Origin: NIOZ-UU13 sp964444135
GTDB lineage: Bacteria > Planctomycetota > Phycisphaerae > Sedimentisphaerales > Anaerobacaceae
DNA length: 64,000 nt
Direction: 5' to 3'
NCBI GenBank assembly: GCA_964444135.1
Contig: CAYUFX010000005.1
Coordinates: 1-64,000 of the forward strand
Shown here: positions 51,087 to 60,991 of the stretch, in pieces
How positions within the stretch are numbered: position 1 is the stretch's first letter
Layout: each line of letters opens with the position of its first letter
The notes under the pieces: model-generated
The model's database searches: none
Told to the model about the DNA's origin: nothing
What the model saw: the letters and a program-made list of their open reading frames with translations, nothing else
Program-made: the position numbers and the translations under genes

Positions 51087-53183
51087 TCAGGCTACATCCG
51101 CTAATCCCAGCGCATCCCCGAACTTAGCCAATAATGCCTGGCGAATATTTCTGTTCTCTGCCTTTGTTAGCATCGGATCTTGCGAGACCAGCTCGAACGC
51201 GTTTTTCCTGGCCATAACGAGCAGGTCGAAGTCATCTACGATATTTGCGATTTTCAAATCCGGAAGCCCGTGCTGTCGTGTGCTGAACATCTCCCCCGGC
51301 CCACGCAGCCGTAAATCATGCTCGGCTATCTCAAAACCGTCATTGCTTCTGGTCATTACTTCGAGTCTGCCTTTAGCTATTTCATTATCGGTCTCGGCGA
51401 ACAACAGGCAGTATGATTTTGCTTCTCCTCTTCCGATGCGTCCTCTCAATTGATGTAACTGTGCCAGTCCGAACCTGTCCGCTCCTTCTATAACCATTAT
51501 TGTCGCGTTCGGCACATCCACCCCGACCTCAACTACAATCGTTGAAACCAGCACATCAATTTTACCTCTGCGAAACCCTGACATGGTTTGTTGTTTTTGA
51601 GCCGAGGGCATCTGCCCGTGCAGAAGCTCAACGGTAAATTCCGGAAAAACTTCTGTGGAGAGATACTTCCACTCATCGGTTACGGCCTTAACGTCACTGT
51701 CCTGCTCAACAGCGGCAATCCGCGGGCACACAAAATACGCCTGTCCCCTTGCCTTCAGACGCTCGCGGATAAACTCGTACGCTTTCTTTCGGTTATGCCG
51801 CTTGACCCAGCGTGTAATAACGGTGCCTCTGCCCGGCGGCGAGTGCTTGATAACAGAAACATCCAGATCTCCGAACGCGGTCATCGCCAGTGTTCGTGGG
51901 ATAGGCGTAGCAGTCATAACAAGGCAGTGCGGAGTGGTTTGTTTTCGCAGTTCCGCCCTTTGTGCAACTCCGAATTTGTGCTGCTCATCAATTATAACCA
52001 GCCCTAATTCTTTAAATTCAATATCGGCCTGCAGCAATGCCACCGTCCCCACAACAATATCGATCTCGCCGCTTCTTACCCGGCCCAAAAGCTCCGTCCT
52101 TTTCCGGCCGGTCAGTCCACCTGTTACTAAAAGCCTTTTTACGTTGCTGTTCTTCAAATATCTTTCAATGCTTAGAGAATGCTGGCCGGCCAAAATCTCC
52201 GTAGGCGCCATAATTGCCGCTTGCGTCCTGTTGGCCACAGCTAACAAAGCGGCATAAAGCGCCACCACCGTTTTGCCCGAACCCACATCACCCTGTAACA
52301 GCCGATTCATCGGCTCGTGTCTGCTCATATCTGCAGCGATTTCAGCTATGCAGTTGTTTTGGTCCTCGGTCAGCAAAAACGGAAAACGTTTCCTGATTCG
52401 ACGGTCGATTTCCTCGGTACAAGCGCAAGGCTTCGCTGTTGAAAAATGCTGCACCTTGTATCGCCGAAGCGCCAAACCTAACTGCATTAAAAACAGCTCA
52501 TCGTACTTTAATCTGTGTTTTGCCTGTGACAGCTTCTGCTCGTCCGGCGGCAAATGTATCCACCGAAATGCGTCCTTTCTGCTGATAAGGTTAGCTTTCT
52601 TTAGAAAACTTTTGCCGTAAAACTCCGGCACAAGCTTATCAGTTGCCTCCCGTATACGTCCGATTATCTTTTTGATTTGTCTGCTGCTCAGTCCTTTACA
52701 GGCCGGATATACTCCGCCGCTAAAATATTCAGCCGACGCGGGGTGTTCTTCATCGAGTACCACAAACTTCGGATTGGTCAGTTGCAACTGATGTCTGTAT
52801 AGAGTAACCTTACCCGATGCTATTATAATTTGGCCGGGTTCTAATTGATTGCGAAGATAACCACCATGAAACCATATAACCCTGCATACTCCCGTATCAT
52901 CACTGATTATGGCTTCAAATATTGGCTGCCTGCGATAGTTTTGATAGTCTGTTGACTCAATCATTCCGATAATTGTAGCCGTCCGGTTTGGCCGCATTTG
53001 AGATATCTTTATAGACCCCGGCAAAAAGTTCCAGTCCCGCGGAAAATATTCGAGTAAATCGCCTACGGTATGCACTCCCAGGTGCGCAAAAGTTTCGGCT
53101 CTGGCCGGCCCGACTCCTTTGAGAAATTGAACCGGCATTGACAAGTCGAGCCTGTTTTGTGATTTTTCGCTTATCTCTGTCAT
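51087..53183 (-). CDS. recG: ATP-dependent DNA helicase RecG
   Basis: Rescues stalled forks and processes Holliday junctions. The N-terminal wedge/OB domain (about residues 15-180) starts with VQFLKGVGPARAETFAHLGV. Helicase motifs: Walker A QGDVGSGKTVVAL (about 290-302), APTEILAGQH, DEQHKFGVAQR (DExH box), MTATPIPRTLAMTAFGDLDVS, then C-terminal helicase motifs (ATIMVIEGADRFGLAQLHQLRGRIGRGEAKSYCLL) and RGPGEMFSTRQHGLP, the typical RecG tail. Start ATG at 53183 has no strong ribosome binding site. pcm is directly upstream on the same strand, 15 bases away. Confidence 0.95.
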   Translation of the reverse strand: MTEISEKSQNRLDLSMPVQFLKGVGPARAETFAHLGVHTVGDLLEYFPRDWNFLPGSIKISQMRPNRTATIIGMIESTDYQNYRRQPIFEAIISDDTGVCRVIWFHGGYLRNQLEPGQIIIASGKVTLYRHQLQLTNPKFVVLDEEHPASAEYFSGGVYPACKGLSSRQIKKIIGRIREATDKLVPEFYGKSFLKKANLISRKDAFRWIHLPPDEQKLSQAKHRLKYDELFLMQLGLALRRYKVQHFSTAKPCACTEEIDRRIRKRFPFLLTEDQNNCIAEIAADMSRHEPMNRLLQGDVGSGKTVVALYAALLAVANRTQAAIMAPTEILAGQHSLSIERYLKNSNVKRLLVTGGLTGRKRTELLGRVRSGEIDIVVGTVALLQADIEFKELGLVIIDEQHKFGVAQRAELRKQTTPHCLVMTATPIPRTLAMTAFGDLDVSVIKHSPPGRGTVITRWVKRHNRKKAYEFIRERLKARGQAYFVCPRIAAVEQDSDVKAVTDEWKYLSTEVFPEFTVELLHGQMPSAQKQQTMSGFRRGKIDVLVSTIVVEVGVDVPNATIMVIEGADRFGLAQLHQLRGRIGRGEAKSYCLLFAETDNEIAKGRLEVMTRSNDGFEIAEHDLRLRGPGEMFSTRQHGLPDLKIANIVDDFDLLVMARKNAFELVSQDPMLTKAENRNIRQALLAKFGDALGLADVA

Positions 53184-53198
53184 TACAGTTTTGTTGTA

Positions 53199-53861
53199 CT
53201 ATTGCTCGAAACCGTATTCGCCGAGCAGCTTAACAAAACGAACGTCACAAATTGCTCTTTCGATAAATTTACTCGCCCTTTTTTCACAGGCAACTAACCT
53301 CTGCACTCCTCCATAGCCGACTGGCCCGACCAAAAAGCCGCCATCGGCAAGCTGCTCAACCAGAGGCTCTGGTATCTCCGGCACCGCAGCGGTAATCATA
53401 ATTCTGTCAAAACATCCCGACTGCGGCAGTTGGCCCGCCGGCCAGCCGCAACTGCCGTCTCCAATGTAGAACTCTACATTACTAACACCCAGCCCGCCCA
53501 GAACCGCCTGGGCCGACTCAGACAACTGTGCGAATCTTTCTATAGTATAGACTTTTTTCACCAGCTTGCTCAGCACCGCCGTCTGGTACCCGCTGCCCGT
53601 TCCAATCTCCAGAACCTCACAATCCGGATAAGCCCGCAGCTCCTGGGTCATCAGAGCAACGATATATGGCTGCGAAATAGTCTGGCCCATCCCGATAGGC
53701 AGCGGGCCGTCGGCATAGGCCTGTGAGAAATATGACTCTGGTATAAATTCCTCCCGTGGAACCGCAGCCATCACCTTCAGGACGTCAGGATTAGTTATAT
53801 CGCGACCCTTCAGGTCAAACCTGAGCATTTGTTCCCGAGCGGCACCAAATTTGTCTTTCAT
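53199..53861 (-). CDS. pcm: Protein-L-isoaspartate O-methyltransferase
   Basis: Repairs isoaspartyl residues by SAM-dependent methylation. Motifs: VPREEFIPESYFSQAYADGPLPIGMGQTISQPYIVALM, then VLEIGTGSGYQTAVLSKLV (SAM motif I), VYTIERFAQL and the later FDRIMITAAVPEIPEPLVEQLADGGFLVGPVG. At 220 residues it is typical. The stop lies 15 bases upstream of recG; it may be in an operon with it. Confidence 0.93.
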   Translation of the reverse strand: MKDKFGAAREQMLRFDLKGRDITNPDVLKVMAAVPREEFIPESYFSQAYADGPLPIGMGQTISQPYIVALMTQELRAYPDCEVLEIGTGSGYQTAVLSKLVKKVYTIERFAQLSESAQAVLGGLGVSNVEFYIGDGSCGWPAGQLPQSGCFDRIMITAAVPEIPEPLVEQLADGGFLVGPVGYGGVQRLVACEKRASKFIERAICDVRFVKLLGEYGFEQ

Positions 53862-53993
53862 TAAGGTAGCTCAAAAAATTATAAAAAAGCTGATTTTTTA
53901 TTTGACTTCTTGCCATCTTTAAGCGATAATTTATATAGCGACTGTAAGTGGCCGCCATATTGGCGACCCTCCCGTAAGGGGCAGCCGCTCTTT

Positions 53994-54767
53994 TTATTTT
54001 ATATAATGATTTTTGACCCATTCGAGAGTATCTACGACCTTTGAACCAACACCCGTTAATACAAGCTCTTTGATTTTACCGAAAGTTTGTTTGTCAATAT
54101 TGCTCACTCGTAGTCCTAATTCGTTTTCTTCGTATTTACGGATATAATATGCTGCTAAATCCACTAATTGCAAAGCAAAGCTCTTGGCCGAATCAATAAA
54201 GAAACCCTTTTCAATAATATTAGTCGTTTTAAGAATCGACTTGGAATCCAACCGGAGAGTTCTCAATGAACGCTCAGCATCATCCAAAGCTTCTTTCTGT
54301 TCGTCAAAAATAAACATACCCAACTGGTCTGCACCAGTCTGCCGAAGATAATGGTCTACTTCCATACACACAAAAGGCAAAGCCATTATATATGGATTCA
54401 CCTTTATGCCCGGCCCGTAATGCTCTTCACAAAATGCAGCGAATTTACTTTTGATAATTCGTCTGTAAATGACTACGATCTTATTATCCAAAAGTAGCTG
54501 TAGCATTTCGTCCCGAAAGGAGAGCTGCTGTTCAAAAGTTAGATTCTCAAATACACCACGCCTGCTTTTTAGGTCTTTTGCCTGGATCTCAAATGGGCTT
54601 GGCAGCGGATCACTGAAATACTTTCTTGCTGTGTTGAAAAAAAGTTTTTCCAATGAAAACCACTTCGATTCGGGTAAAATCATCGCAGCTAAGAGAAAAA
54701 CTGGTTGTTGAGGGTCTTTAAGATTAAGTCCTGTGTTTCCCGATTCGTCGATATATACAAGGTTCAT
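53994..54767 (-). CDS. DUF3800 domain protein
   Basis: A 257-residue protein starting MNLVYIDESGNTGLNL, the DUF3800 signature (DESGD/NTG). It continues with FLLAAMILPESKW, GVFENLTFEQQLSFRDEML, IYRRIIKSKFAAF, QLGMFIFDEQKEALDDAERSLRTL, and SAKSFALQLVDLAAYYIRKYEENE near the end. The DES...D pattern resembles RNase H-like nuclease folds, and relatives occur near mobile and defence genes, but the activity is not established. I start at 54767 because the signature begins there. A ggga upstream is a weak ribosome binding site. Confidence 0.82.
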   Translation of the reverse strand: MNLVYIDESGNTGLNLKDPQQPVFLLAAMILPESKWFSLEKLFFNTARKYFSDPLPSPFEIQAKDLKSRRGVFENLTFEQQLSFRDEMLQLLLDNKIVVIYRRIIKSKFAAFCEEHYGPGIKVNPYIMALPFVCMEVDHYLRQTGADQLGMFIFDEQKEALDDAERSLRTLRLDSKSILKTTNIIEKGFFIDSAKSFALQLVDLAAYYIRKYEENELGLRVSNIDKQTFGKIKELVLTGVGSKVVDTLEWVKNHYIK

Positions 54768-54917
54768 CTTAACGTTCCCTTGAAACATTAACATCACCCA
54801 CCTATTGTGTGTCCAAATCTAAGCCATTTTCACCTCAAAGTTAATTTTTTTCAATCATTGTTTTTTTAGTTAGTTTTTGCAAACTAATTTTACAGGCATG
54901 CTGTGGCAGTTTCACAA

Positions 54918-55658
54918 TTAAAATAAGAGCTTGATGGCCGCGGCGGCTGCTAAAATCTGTACAACAGCGGTAAACGCTTTTTGCGGGATTCGTTTTAGAA
55001 AAAATATACCTATCACCGCCCCAGCCGCAATAAACGGCAGCATCATCAAATCAAGTTTCACAGACGCCGCTGTCATCAAGTCCAGATTTGCGCTGAACGG
55101 CACCTTAAGCCAGTTAACAACGAAGAAAAACCATGCACCGGTCCCCACAAATTCGATTTTGGGAAGCCGCATAGCCAACAGATAAATAATCATTATCGGC
55201 CCGGCTGCGTTGGCCATCATAGTCGTAACTCCCGCCATGAAACCAAGTCCGACCGCAAACCACCATTGGGTCCGAACCGCCGCATCTTTGCCTTTAGTCC
55301 TTGTACGCCAATAATTGATGCCCAGCATCACCAGAACTATCCCGCCAATAATCGGCTTAAGCTGCTGGTCATTTACCACCTTTAATCCGAAGTACCCGGC
55401 CGCGATACCTGCAAAGGCGGCTGGAAGCAGACGCAGCACATGAATCCACTTGGCATTACGCCGATGATAGCCCGCAGCAAACAAATCCCCTAATATCAAT
55501 ATACCAAGCAGCACCCCAACCGAGCTGCGGGCCGGCAAAACGCCGGCCATCAAAGGCACCACTAAAATCCCAAGACCCGGAATTCCGGTCTTTGTAATCC
55601 CCACCATAACCGCACATAAAGCAACCACAACCCATCCAACCGGGCTCAAATCCAGCAT
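54918..55658 (-). CDS. TauE/SafE (TSUP) family membrane transporter
   Basis: A 246-residue protein with about eight membrane segments (VGWVVVALCAVMVGITKTGIPGLG; GFMAGVTTMMANAAGPIMIIYLLAM). The GxTKTGIPGLG and TTMMANAAGP signatures are typical of this family, whose members export sulfite, sulfoacetate or other anions. The substrate cannot be assigned. The start is an ATG at 55658; upstream is a gap with a heptamer array. It is not in a clear operon. Confidence 0.85.
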   Translation of the reverse strand: MLDLSPVGWVVVALCAVMVGITKTGIPGLGILVVPLMAGVLPARSSVGVLLGILILGDLFAAGYHRRNAKWIHVLRLLPAAFAGIAAGYFGLKVVNDQQLKPIIGGIVLVMLGINYWRTRTKGKDAAVRTQWWFAVGLGFMAGVTTMMANAAGPIMIIYLLAMRLPKIEFVGTGAWFFFVVNWLKVPFSANLDLMTAASVKLDLMMLPFIAAGAVIGIFFLKRIPQKAFTAVVQILAAAAAIKLLF

Positions 55659-55737
55659 ACTTATTCCTTTATCAAAGTTTTCTAATTATCAACTTGGACT
55701 TTCTACCCTCGCAATCTATCGGTTTTAGACCCTTTTT

Positions 55738-55786
55738 GCAATTGACAATTGACAATTGATAGTCGAAAATAATCAATAATCCTATG
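55738..55786. repeat. Heptamer array between divergent TauE and lipoprotein genes
   Basis: Seven 7-bp units in phase (gcaattg / acaattg / acaattg, then tcaataa). It may extend further left in the same phase. Confidence 0.75.
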
Positions 55787-55818
55787 GTAAAAGTTAATCT
55801 CAAAAAAAGGAGGCCGAA

Positions 55819-56481
55819 ATGAAAATCGAGAGGTTCGTTGCAAACGGGCCGACAAAAAAAGTTCTTTTTTACCTGTTGGCTGCTTTTTTAGGCGGGTGTA
55901 TTCCCGTCATGTCGTTGCATTCACTTTATACAAAAGAAGACGTAGTATTCGAGGAAAAACTGCTCGGCATCTGGGTGGATGACCCCAATAATCCTAAAAA
56001 TACCTGGGAATTCAGTCGTATTGAGGAACCGGAGAATGCTTACAAACTGTTGTTTTACGGTGATGAGGGGAAAAAAGGCTCCTTTATTGCACATTTGGTA
56101 AAGTTGCAGAACAGGTTCTTTTTGGATGTTTACCCCAGTGAGCTCCCGTGGGAGCCAGAGGACCCAAACAATGTTAAGTGGCTATATAACTCTTTCTTCT
56201 TAATACCTGTTCATACATTTATAAAGATAGAAGCCATCGAACCTCAGTTGAAAATACGATTAACAGACGATGATGAAAAGATGAAGGAATTGCTCAAAGA
56301 AGACCCAAATGCCGTCAAACATACCTCAATTGAGGACAGGCTTCTTCTGACAGCAACGACAAAAGAGCTCCAGGGCTTCGTAATTAAATACGCCGATGAT
56401 GTTAGATTATTCCCCGGTGAAATTGTTTTGCTTCAAAGGAAAGCCAAAGTTCCAAGTATTTCCAAGGCCGTCAAACCTTAA
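55819..56481 (+). CDS. Putative lipoprotein
   Basis: A 220-residue protein with a lipobox LGGC at about residues 28-31, preceded by a hydrophobic segment (VLFYLLAAFLGGC), so it is probably lipid-anchored. The mature part (DVVFEEKLLGIWVDDPNNPKNTWEF, YKLLFYGDEGKKGSFIAHLVKL) is beta-rich, with a pattern seen in many small planctomycete lipoproteins of unknown role. An aaaggaggc ribosome binding site lies just upstream. nadB follows after 37 bases. Confidence 0.75.
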   Translation: MKIERFVANGPTKKVLFYLLAAFLGGCIPVMSLHSLYTKEDVVFEEKLLGIWVDDPNNPKNTWEFSRIEEPENAYKLLFYGDEGKKGSFIAHLVKLQNRFFLDVYPSELPWEPEDPNNVKWLYNSFFLIPVHTFIKIEAIEPQLKIRLTDDDEKMKELLKEDPNAVKHTSIEDRLLLTATTKELQGFVIKYADDVRLFPGEIVLLQRKAKVPSISKAVKP

Positions 56482-56518
56482 TGACGGCTCAAAACAATAT
56501 ATACTTAGGTAAAAATTT

Positions 56519-58186
56519 ATGACTTCTCAGCCGGGATTTAAACAGAAACCCCAAACGCAAAATGGTGTGTTTACCGAGCCCAGACGCTATCTGGTAAACA
56601 TCGACTCTATCTCTACACACCAGCTTTTTACTGATTGTCTGGTGATAGGAGCCGGCATCGCAGGCTTTCGTGCCGCCATTGAAGCATCCGAGCACTGCAA
56701 CGTCATCGTCGTTTGTAAAGATACCGTGAAAAATAGTAACACTGCCAAAGCCCAGGGCGGTATTGCCTCTGTGCTTAATAAAGCAGATACATTCGAATCA
56801 CACATAGTCGATACACTTAACACCGGCTGCGGGATATGTGACGACGGCATAGTTGACTTGGTCGTTCGCCAGGGCCCGGAACTGATAGAGCAATTGCTCC
56901 GCTGGGGTACTGAATTCGACCTGATTGACGGGCATATCGCCACTACCCTCGAAGGTGGCCACAGTTGCCCTCGTGTTGCTCACGCCCACGGTGATGAAAC
57001 CGGACGAATAATTGCAGAGGCACTTATAAAAAAAGTCAGTCAGACCTCAAATATCAGAATATTGGAAAACTTCTACGCTATCGATTTGCTCACCAGCGAT
57101 GACAACAAGTGCGTAGGAATAATCGGCTACGACAATCGCAGGGGTCTGGAGATAATCTGGGCTGCAAACACAATCCTGGCAACCGGAGGGGCAGGCCAGC
57201 TCTACCGCGAAACCACAAACCCAGAAGTTGCAACGGGCGATGGTGTTGCTATGGCTTACCGCGCCGGTGCCGTATTGCAGGATTTGGAGTTTATGCAGTT
57301 CCACCCGACTACGCTCTACATTGCAGGTGCCACGCGGGCCTTGATTACCGAGACAATTCGAGGCGAAGGGGCGGTGCTGCTGGATAACAAGGGCCGGCGT
57401 TTTATGAAGGAATACCACGAGGCCGCCGAGCTTGCGCCGCGTGACATTGTCAGCAGGGCTATCCTTACCCAGATGCGAAAAACTGAGTCAACACATGTCT
57501 ATCTGGACGTTCGACACTTCGATAAGGCATATTTTGCAAAAAGATTCCCGCAAATTAACGAGCTGCTCGAAAGTTTTGACATAGATATTACCCACGACCT
57601 CATCCCTGTTCGACCCAGCGCACACTATATGATAGGCGGTGTAAAGACCGACAGCTCGGCTAAAACAAATATCGAAAATCTTTACGCCTGCGGTGAAATA
57701 GCTTCCACCGGACTGCACGGCGCAAATAGACTCGGCAGTAACTCTCTGCTCGAAGGCCTCGTATTCGGCAAAATAGCCGGACAAGCGATTTCGCAAGATA
57801 AAACATCGGGCGTCGCCCATATCAAGCACCCTTTGATAAAATATCAAATACCACTCTCAGACCGCACCCGTTTAGATACCGCTGATATTAGAAACTCACT
57901 TCGTGCTCTTATGTGGCGAAATGTCGGCATCGCCAGAAAGGCACAACTACTCGCTGAGACCCAGGAGATTATCAGTTTCTGGCAGCGCTATGTGATGGAC
58001 AAAGTCTTTGATTCCCCCGATGGCTGGGAATGCCAGAATATGCTCACCGTTTGCCTGCTTATGGCCCAATCTGCTCAAATGAGGCGGGAAAGTCGAGGTG
58101 TCCACTATAGAATCGATTTCCCCGAAACCGATGATGAGCACTTTAAAAAACATTTAGAAATCACAAAGCGGTTGCCGGAAGAGTAG
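56519..58186 (+). CDS. nadB: L-aspartate oxidase
   Basis: FAD-dependent enzyme that oxidises aspartate to iminoaspartate in NAD synthesis. Motifs: VIGAGIAGFRAAIEA (FAD-binding, about residues 40-55), AKAQGGIASVLNKADTFESH, EGGHSCPRVAHAHGDETGR, ATGGAGQLYRETTNPEVATGDGVAMAYRAGA, EFMQFHPTTLY, RPSAHYMIGGVKTD and GEIASTGLHGANRLGSNSLLEGLVFG. At 555 residues it is normal. nadA and nadC are not nearby. The start ATG at 56519 lacks a strong ribosome binding site, and a start closer to the core is conceivable. Confidence 0.94.
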   Translation: MTSQPGFKQKPQTQNGVFTEPRRYLVNIDSISTHQLFTDCLVIGAGIAGFRAAIEASEHCNVIVVCKDTVKNSNTAKAQGGIASVLNKADTFESHIVDTLNTGCGICDDGIVDLVVRQGPELIEQLLRWGTEFDLIDGHIATTLEGGHSCPRVAHAHGDETGRIIAEALIKKVSQTSNIRILENFYAIDLLTSDDNKCVGIIGYDNRRGLEIIWAANTILATGGAGQLYRETTNPEVATGDGVAMAYRAGAVLQDLEFMQFHPTTLYIAGATRALITETIRGEGAVLLDNKGRRFMKEYHEAAELAPRDIVSRAILTQMRKTESTHVYLDVRHFDKAYFAKRFPQINELLESFDIDITHDLIPVRPSAHYMIGGVKTDSSAKTNIENLYACGEIASTGLHGANRLGSNSLLEGLVFGKIAGQAISQDKTSGVAHIKHPLIKYQIPLSDRTRLDTADIRNSLRALMWRNVGIARKAQLLAETQEIISFWQRYVMDKVFDSPDGWECQNMLTVCLLMAQSAQMRRESRGVHYRIDFPETDDEHFKKHLEITKRLPEE

Positions 58187-58295
58187 CTGCTTAAATATTT
58201 TTAATCAGCAACAAAACCGTGGGAAATCAAGCAAACTTTTGCTATAATAGTTCGTAGTTGGTACTAGTACTCTATGACATTTGATTTCGTGAGTT

Positions 58296-58323
58296 GTCAT
58301 TCCCGCGAAAGCGGGAATCCAGT
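58296..58323. repeat. GTCATTCC palindrome upstream of rnpB
   Basis: gtcattcccgcgaaagcggg followed by aatccagt; single palindrome in the gap 58187-58411. A TATAAT at 58243-58248 lies upstream of it. Confidence 0.88.
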
Positions 58324-58411
58324 TTGTTAATTGCCTGAATTCAGCATCAAACGGGAACAACCTATATCCAAAAATTAAAATGTCGTAACGTACTAGAATA
58401 TTCAATTGAAA

Positions 58412-58827
58412 GAGTGGGTCGGGCGGCCGCCCCCGCTGCTTCGCTTTTGCGAAGCAAAACGGCGGGGGAGGAAAGTCCGAGCAGGACAGGGCACGGTGGT
58501 GGCTAACAGCCACCCGGGGCGACCCGAGGGAAAGTGCCACAGAAAATACACAGCCGATGATTTCGGCTTGCCGGAACACAGGCAATGGTGAAATGGTGCG
58601 GTAAGAGCGCACCGCGGCGTCGGTGACGACGCCGGCAGGGTAAACCCCACCGCCTGCAAGACCAAGTAGCTGGCAACTCGGCCCGAGTGTGAGTCCGCCG
58701 TTCTTTGGGCGGACTCCGCCAGCGGGTAGGTCGCTAAAGAGCCAACTGGCAACAGTTGGTCAAGATAAATGGTCGCCATACGCCGCTACCAGAGGCGGGG
58801 TACAGAACTCGGCTTACGTACCCGCTC
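58412..58827 (+). ncRNA. rnpB: RNase P RNA component (bacterial type A)
   Basis: Catalytic RNA that removes 5' leaders from pre-tRNAs. The conserved core is clear: gaggaaagtccga at 58468-58480 (P4/J3-4), gacagggcacggtgg next, ggtgcggtaagagcgcacc near 58594, and acagaactcggcttac (P4 3' strand) at 58802-58816. The ends pair as helix P1 (gagtgggt at 58412-58419 with acccgctc at 58820-58827) and a T-run follows. The P3 region carries a long hairpin (ttcgcttttgcgaagc type). Length is about 416 bases. The start and end are from pairing and may be off by a few bases. Confidence 0.95.
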
Positions 58828-59694
58828 TTTTTTTGGTTTGCTTTTTTTGACTTCTATCATATGCGTAAACGCGCCTAAGCGGATTTTGACCATAACAGTA
58901 TCCCCTCTGACAACCATTTGGATTTTGCCCTTGTCGAAATTGATGTGGTCGAATTCAACACCTCCGGGCTGGCTCAGTCTCGTTGCCAGCACAGGTGAGC
59001 TGTCCAGCTCGCGCAAAATCACCTCAAATGTTTGATTTATGAGCATCATGCAAATATCAAGCATTTTATTTTCTTGTTCGTTGGTGGCTGTATCCTCACT
59101 AAGTTCATTTATATCCTTGTGAAAATTGTCTAAAATGTTCCGCAGCATAGCAATTCGCCTTGCATTTTCGGTTGTGCCGGGCTCAGCAAGCATTTCTTCT
59201 CCTATTACCATTTCGCAGTCATACCTGAGGCCTCGACTGGGACTAAGCTGAAAACTCTCGGCCTTATCATCTACGAAAAAGAAATACTTGCGTACCGCAT
59301 TCAATTCCTTCTCCTGGAAAGTAACCATATTGAACCAGGTCTTGAAACCATCTTTGCTTTGTCCCAATGAGACTACCACGTTCTTGCCATGGCTAATCAG
59401 CTCAGCTTCTGCAAAACCGGGTTCAAGCTCATCTTGCAACCTTTGAATTTTAGGCACCGTGTCGTGAATGATGCTCTGTTTTACCTTTATCTGGTCATAG
59501 GGGGCCGAAAGTTTCGCCTGATAGGAAAGCTGCCGAGACCCGGCCCATGGGGAACAGCCCCCTAACAAAGTACCCAGAAGCAAAACAGCGAAGATACACA
59601 TTGCAACCACCGATTTACGACTTACAATTTTTGATTTCTTCGCCGCGAACCAACAGTCAATGATCGTAATTTGCTTTGCTCTTATCCGCCTCAT
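58786..59694 (-). CDS. Putative lipoprotein opposite the rnpB 3' end
   Basis: A 302-residue protein. A hydrophobic segment (VAMCIFAVLLLGTLLGGC) with lipobox LGGC at about residues 44-47 suggests an outer- or inner-membrane lipoprotein. The mature part has alpha/beta sequence without recognised motifs (KVKQSIIHDTVPKIQRLQDELEPGFAEAEL; GLRYDCEMVIGEEMLAEPG) and a basic tail (KKSKPKKERVRKPSS). ATG at 59694 follows aggaaag; the frame runs on to 59751. Its last 42 bases lie opposite the 3' end of rnpB. Family unknown. Confidence 0.65.
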   Translation of the reverse strand: MRRIRAKQITIIDCWFAAKKSKIVSRKSVVAMCIFAVLLLGTLLGGCSPWAGSRQLSYQAKLSAPYDQIKVKQSIIHDTVPKIQRLQDELEPGFAEAELISHGKNVVVSLGQSKDGFKTWFNMVTFQEKELNAVRKYFFFVDDKAESFQLSPSRGLRYDCEMVIGEEMLAEPGTTENARRIAMLRNILDNFHKDINELSEDTATNEQENKMLDICMMLINQTFEVILRELDSSPVLATRLSQPGGVEFDHINFDKGKIQMVVRGDTVMVKIRLGAFTHMIEVKKSKPKKERVRKPSSVPRLW

Positions 59695-59762
59695 AACATC
59701 TTTCCTCTGGCCTTTCGTACTTCGTGTCGCGAATAATGATTCTCGAAACATTCTTCTTGCTT

Positions 59763-60767
59763 TTAGGCTTCTTTCGAATCAATCCACTTCATCATCTTTC
59801 GCAATTTTCGCCCGACCGTTTCCAGTTGGCTGTTGTGGTCTTTTTCATATAGCGCTTTGAAGTTTTTAAGTCCCGACTTGTATTCGTTTACCCATTCTTT
59901 GGCGAATTCGCCGGATGTAACCTCCGACAGTATTTTTTTCATCTCGGCTTTGATTTGCTCAGGAATAATCCTCGGCCCGCGGGTCAAATCACCGTATTCG
60001 GCGGTATTGGATATGCTGTACCGCATATAGCTCATGCCGCCCTGATACATAAGGTCAACTATCAGTTTCACCTCATGCATACATTCGAAATAGGCAATCT
60101 CAGGCTGGTATCCGGCTTCTACTAACGTTTCAAAGCCGGCCTTAATAAGCGCCGTCAGGCCGCCGCAAAGAACACACTGCTCACCGAACAAATCTGTTTC
60201 TGTCTCTTCTTTGAATGTTGTTTCAATAACACCCGCTCTGGCGCCGCCTATTCCATTTGCCCAGGCTAAGGCGATTTGCCTGGCATCGCCGGTTGCATCC
60301 CGCTGGACAGCTATAAGGTTTGCCACACCGCCGCCTTTTTCGAACTCACTGCGAACCAGATGCCCCGGTCCCTTTGGAGCAATCATCACAACGTTCACAG
60401 TCTCCGGCGGCACAATATACTTGAAATGAATATTAAAGCCGTGACAAAAGCCAAGCGTCTGGCCGGCCACAAGATTAGGGCCTATTGAATCAGCATAAAC
60501 TTTCGCTTGAATCTCATCCGGAACGGTTACGATAATCAGCGTCGCGCCGTCCATAGCCTTTTTTATATCGGTTGGCGAAAAGCCGTGCTCGATCGCCAGC
60601 TTAAAGTTATCTGTCCCTTCCAGCTCAGCCACCGCCACTTCTATACTGCTGTCGCGCAGATTTAGGCTGTGGGCATGGCCCTGACTGCCGTAGCCGATAA
60701 CCGCTACTTTTTTGCCCTTTAACGCATTTATCGGAGCGTCTTTTTCGTAATAGATTTTTGCTGCCAT
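59763..60767 (-). CDS. ilvC: Ketol-acid reductoisomerase (class I)
   Basis: NADPH-dependent isomerisation/reduction of acetolactate and acetohydroxybutyrate in valine, leucine and isoleucine synthesis. VAVIGYGSQGHAHSLNLRDS is the nucleotide-binding site; GFCHGFNIHF, APKGPGHLVRSEFEKGGG, DLFGEQCVLCGG and FECMHEVKLIVDLMYQGGM hold the Mg and substrate residues. At 334 residues it is the short class I type. Start at 60767 with aaggag. The gap of 348 bp to ilvN holds paired palindromic repeats. Confidence 0.95.
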   Translation of the reverse strand: MAAKIYYEKDAPINALKGKKVAVIGYGSQGHAHSLNLRDSSIEVAVAELEGTDNFKLAIEHGFSPTDIKKAMDGATLIIVTVPDEIQAKVYADSIGPNLVAGQTLGFCHGFNIHFKYIVPPETVNVVMIAPKGPGHLVRSEFEKGGGVANLIAVQRDATGDARQIALAWANGIGGARAGVIETTFKEETETDLFGEQCVLCGGLTALIKAGFETLVEAGYQPEIAYFECMHEVKLIVDLMYQGGMSYMRYSISNTAEYGDLTRGPRIIPEQIKAEMKKILSEVTSGEFAKEWVNEYKSGLKNFKALYEKDHNSQLETVGRKLRKMMKWIDSKEA

Positions 60768-60991
60768 AGCTTCAATTCTCCTTACTCTGTTTGTATTCCA
60801 GGAATTATTAATCCATCTATCCTTGCTCTTGAACCTCTTCAAAACCCGAAACCCGGCTCGAATTCGCTGAAACGGTGAGTCATCCGGTCAACCGCCGGAT
60901 TTCGCACCTGCGCATTATATTAAAAGCTGCTGATTAGGCAAGGAATTTATAGGCATGCCAATCCCCCTTCGCCTCTCGTGCTTTGAGGGCT

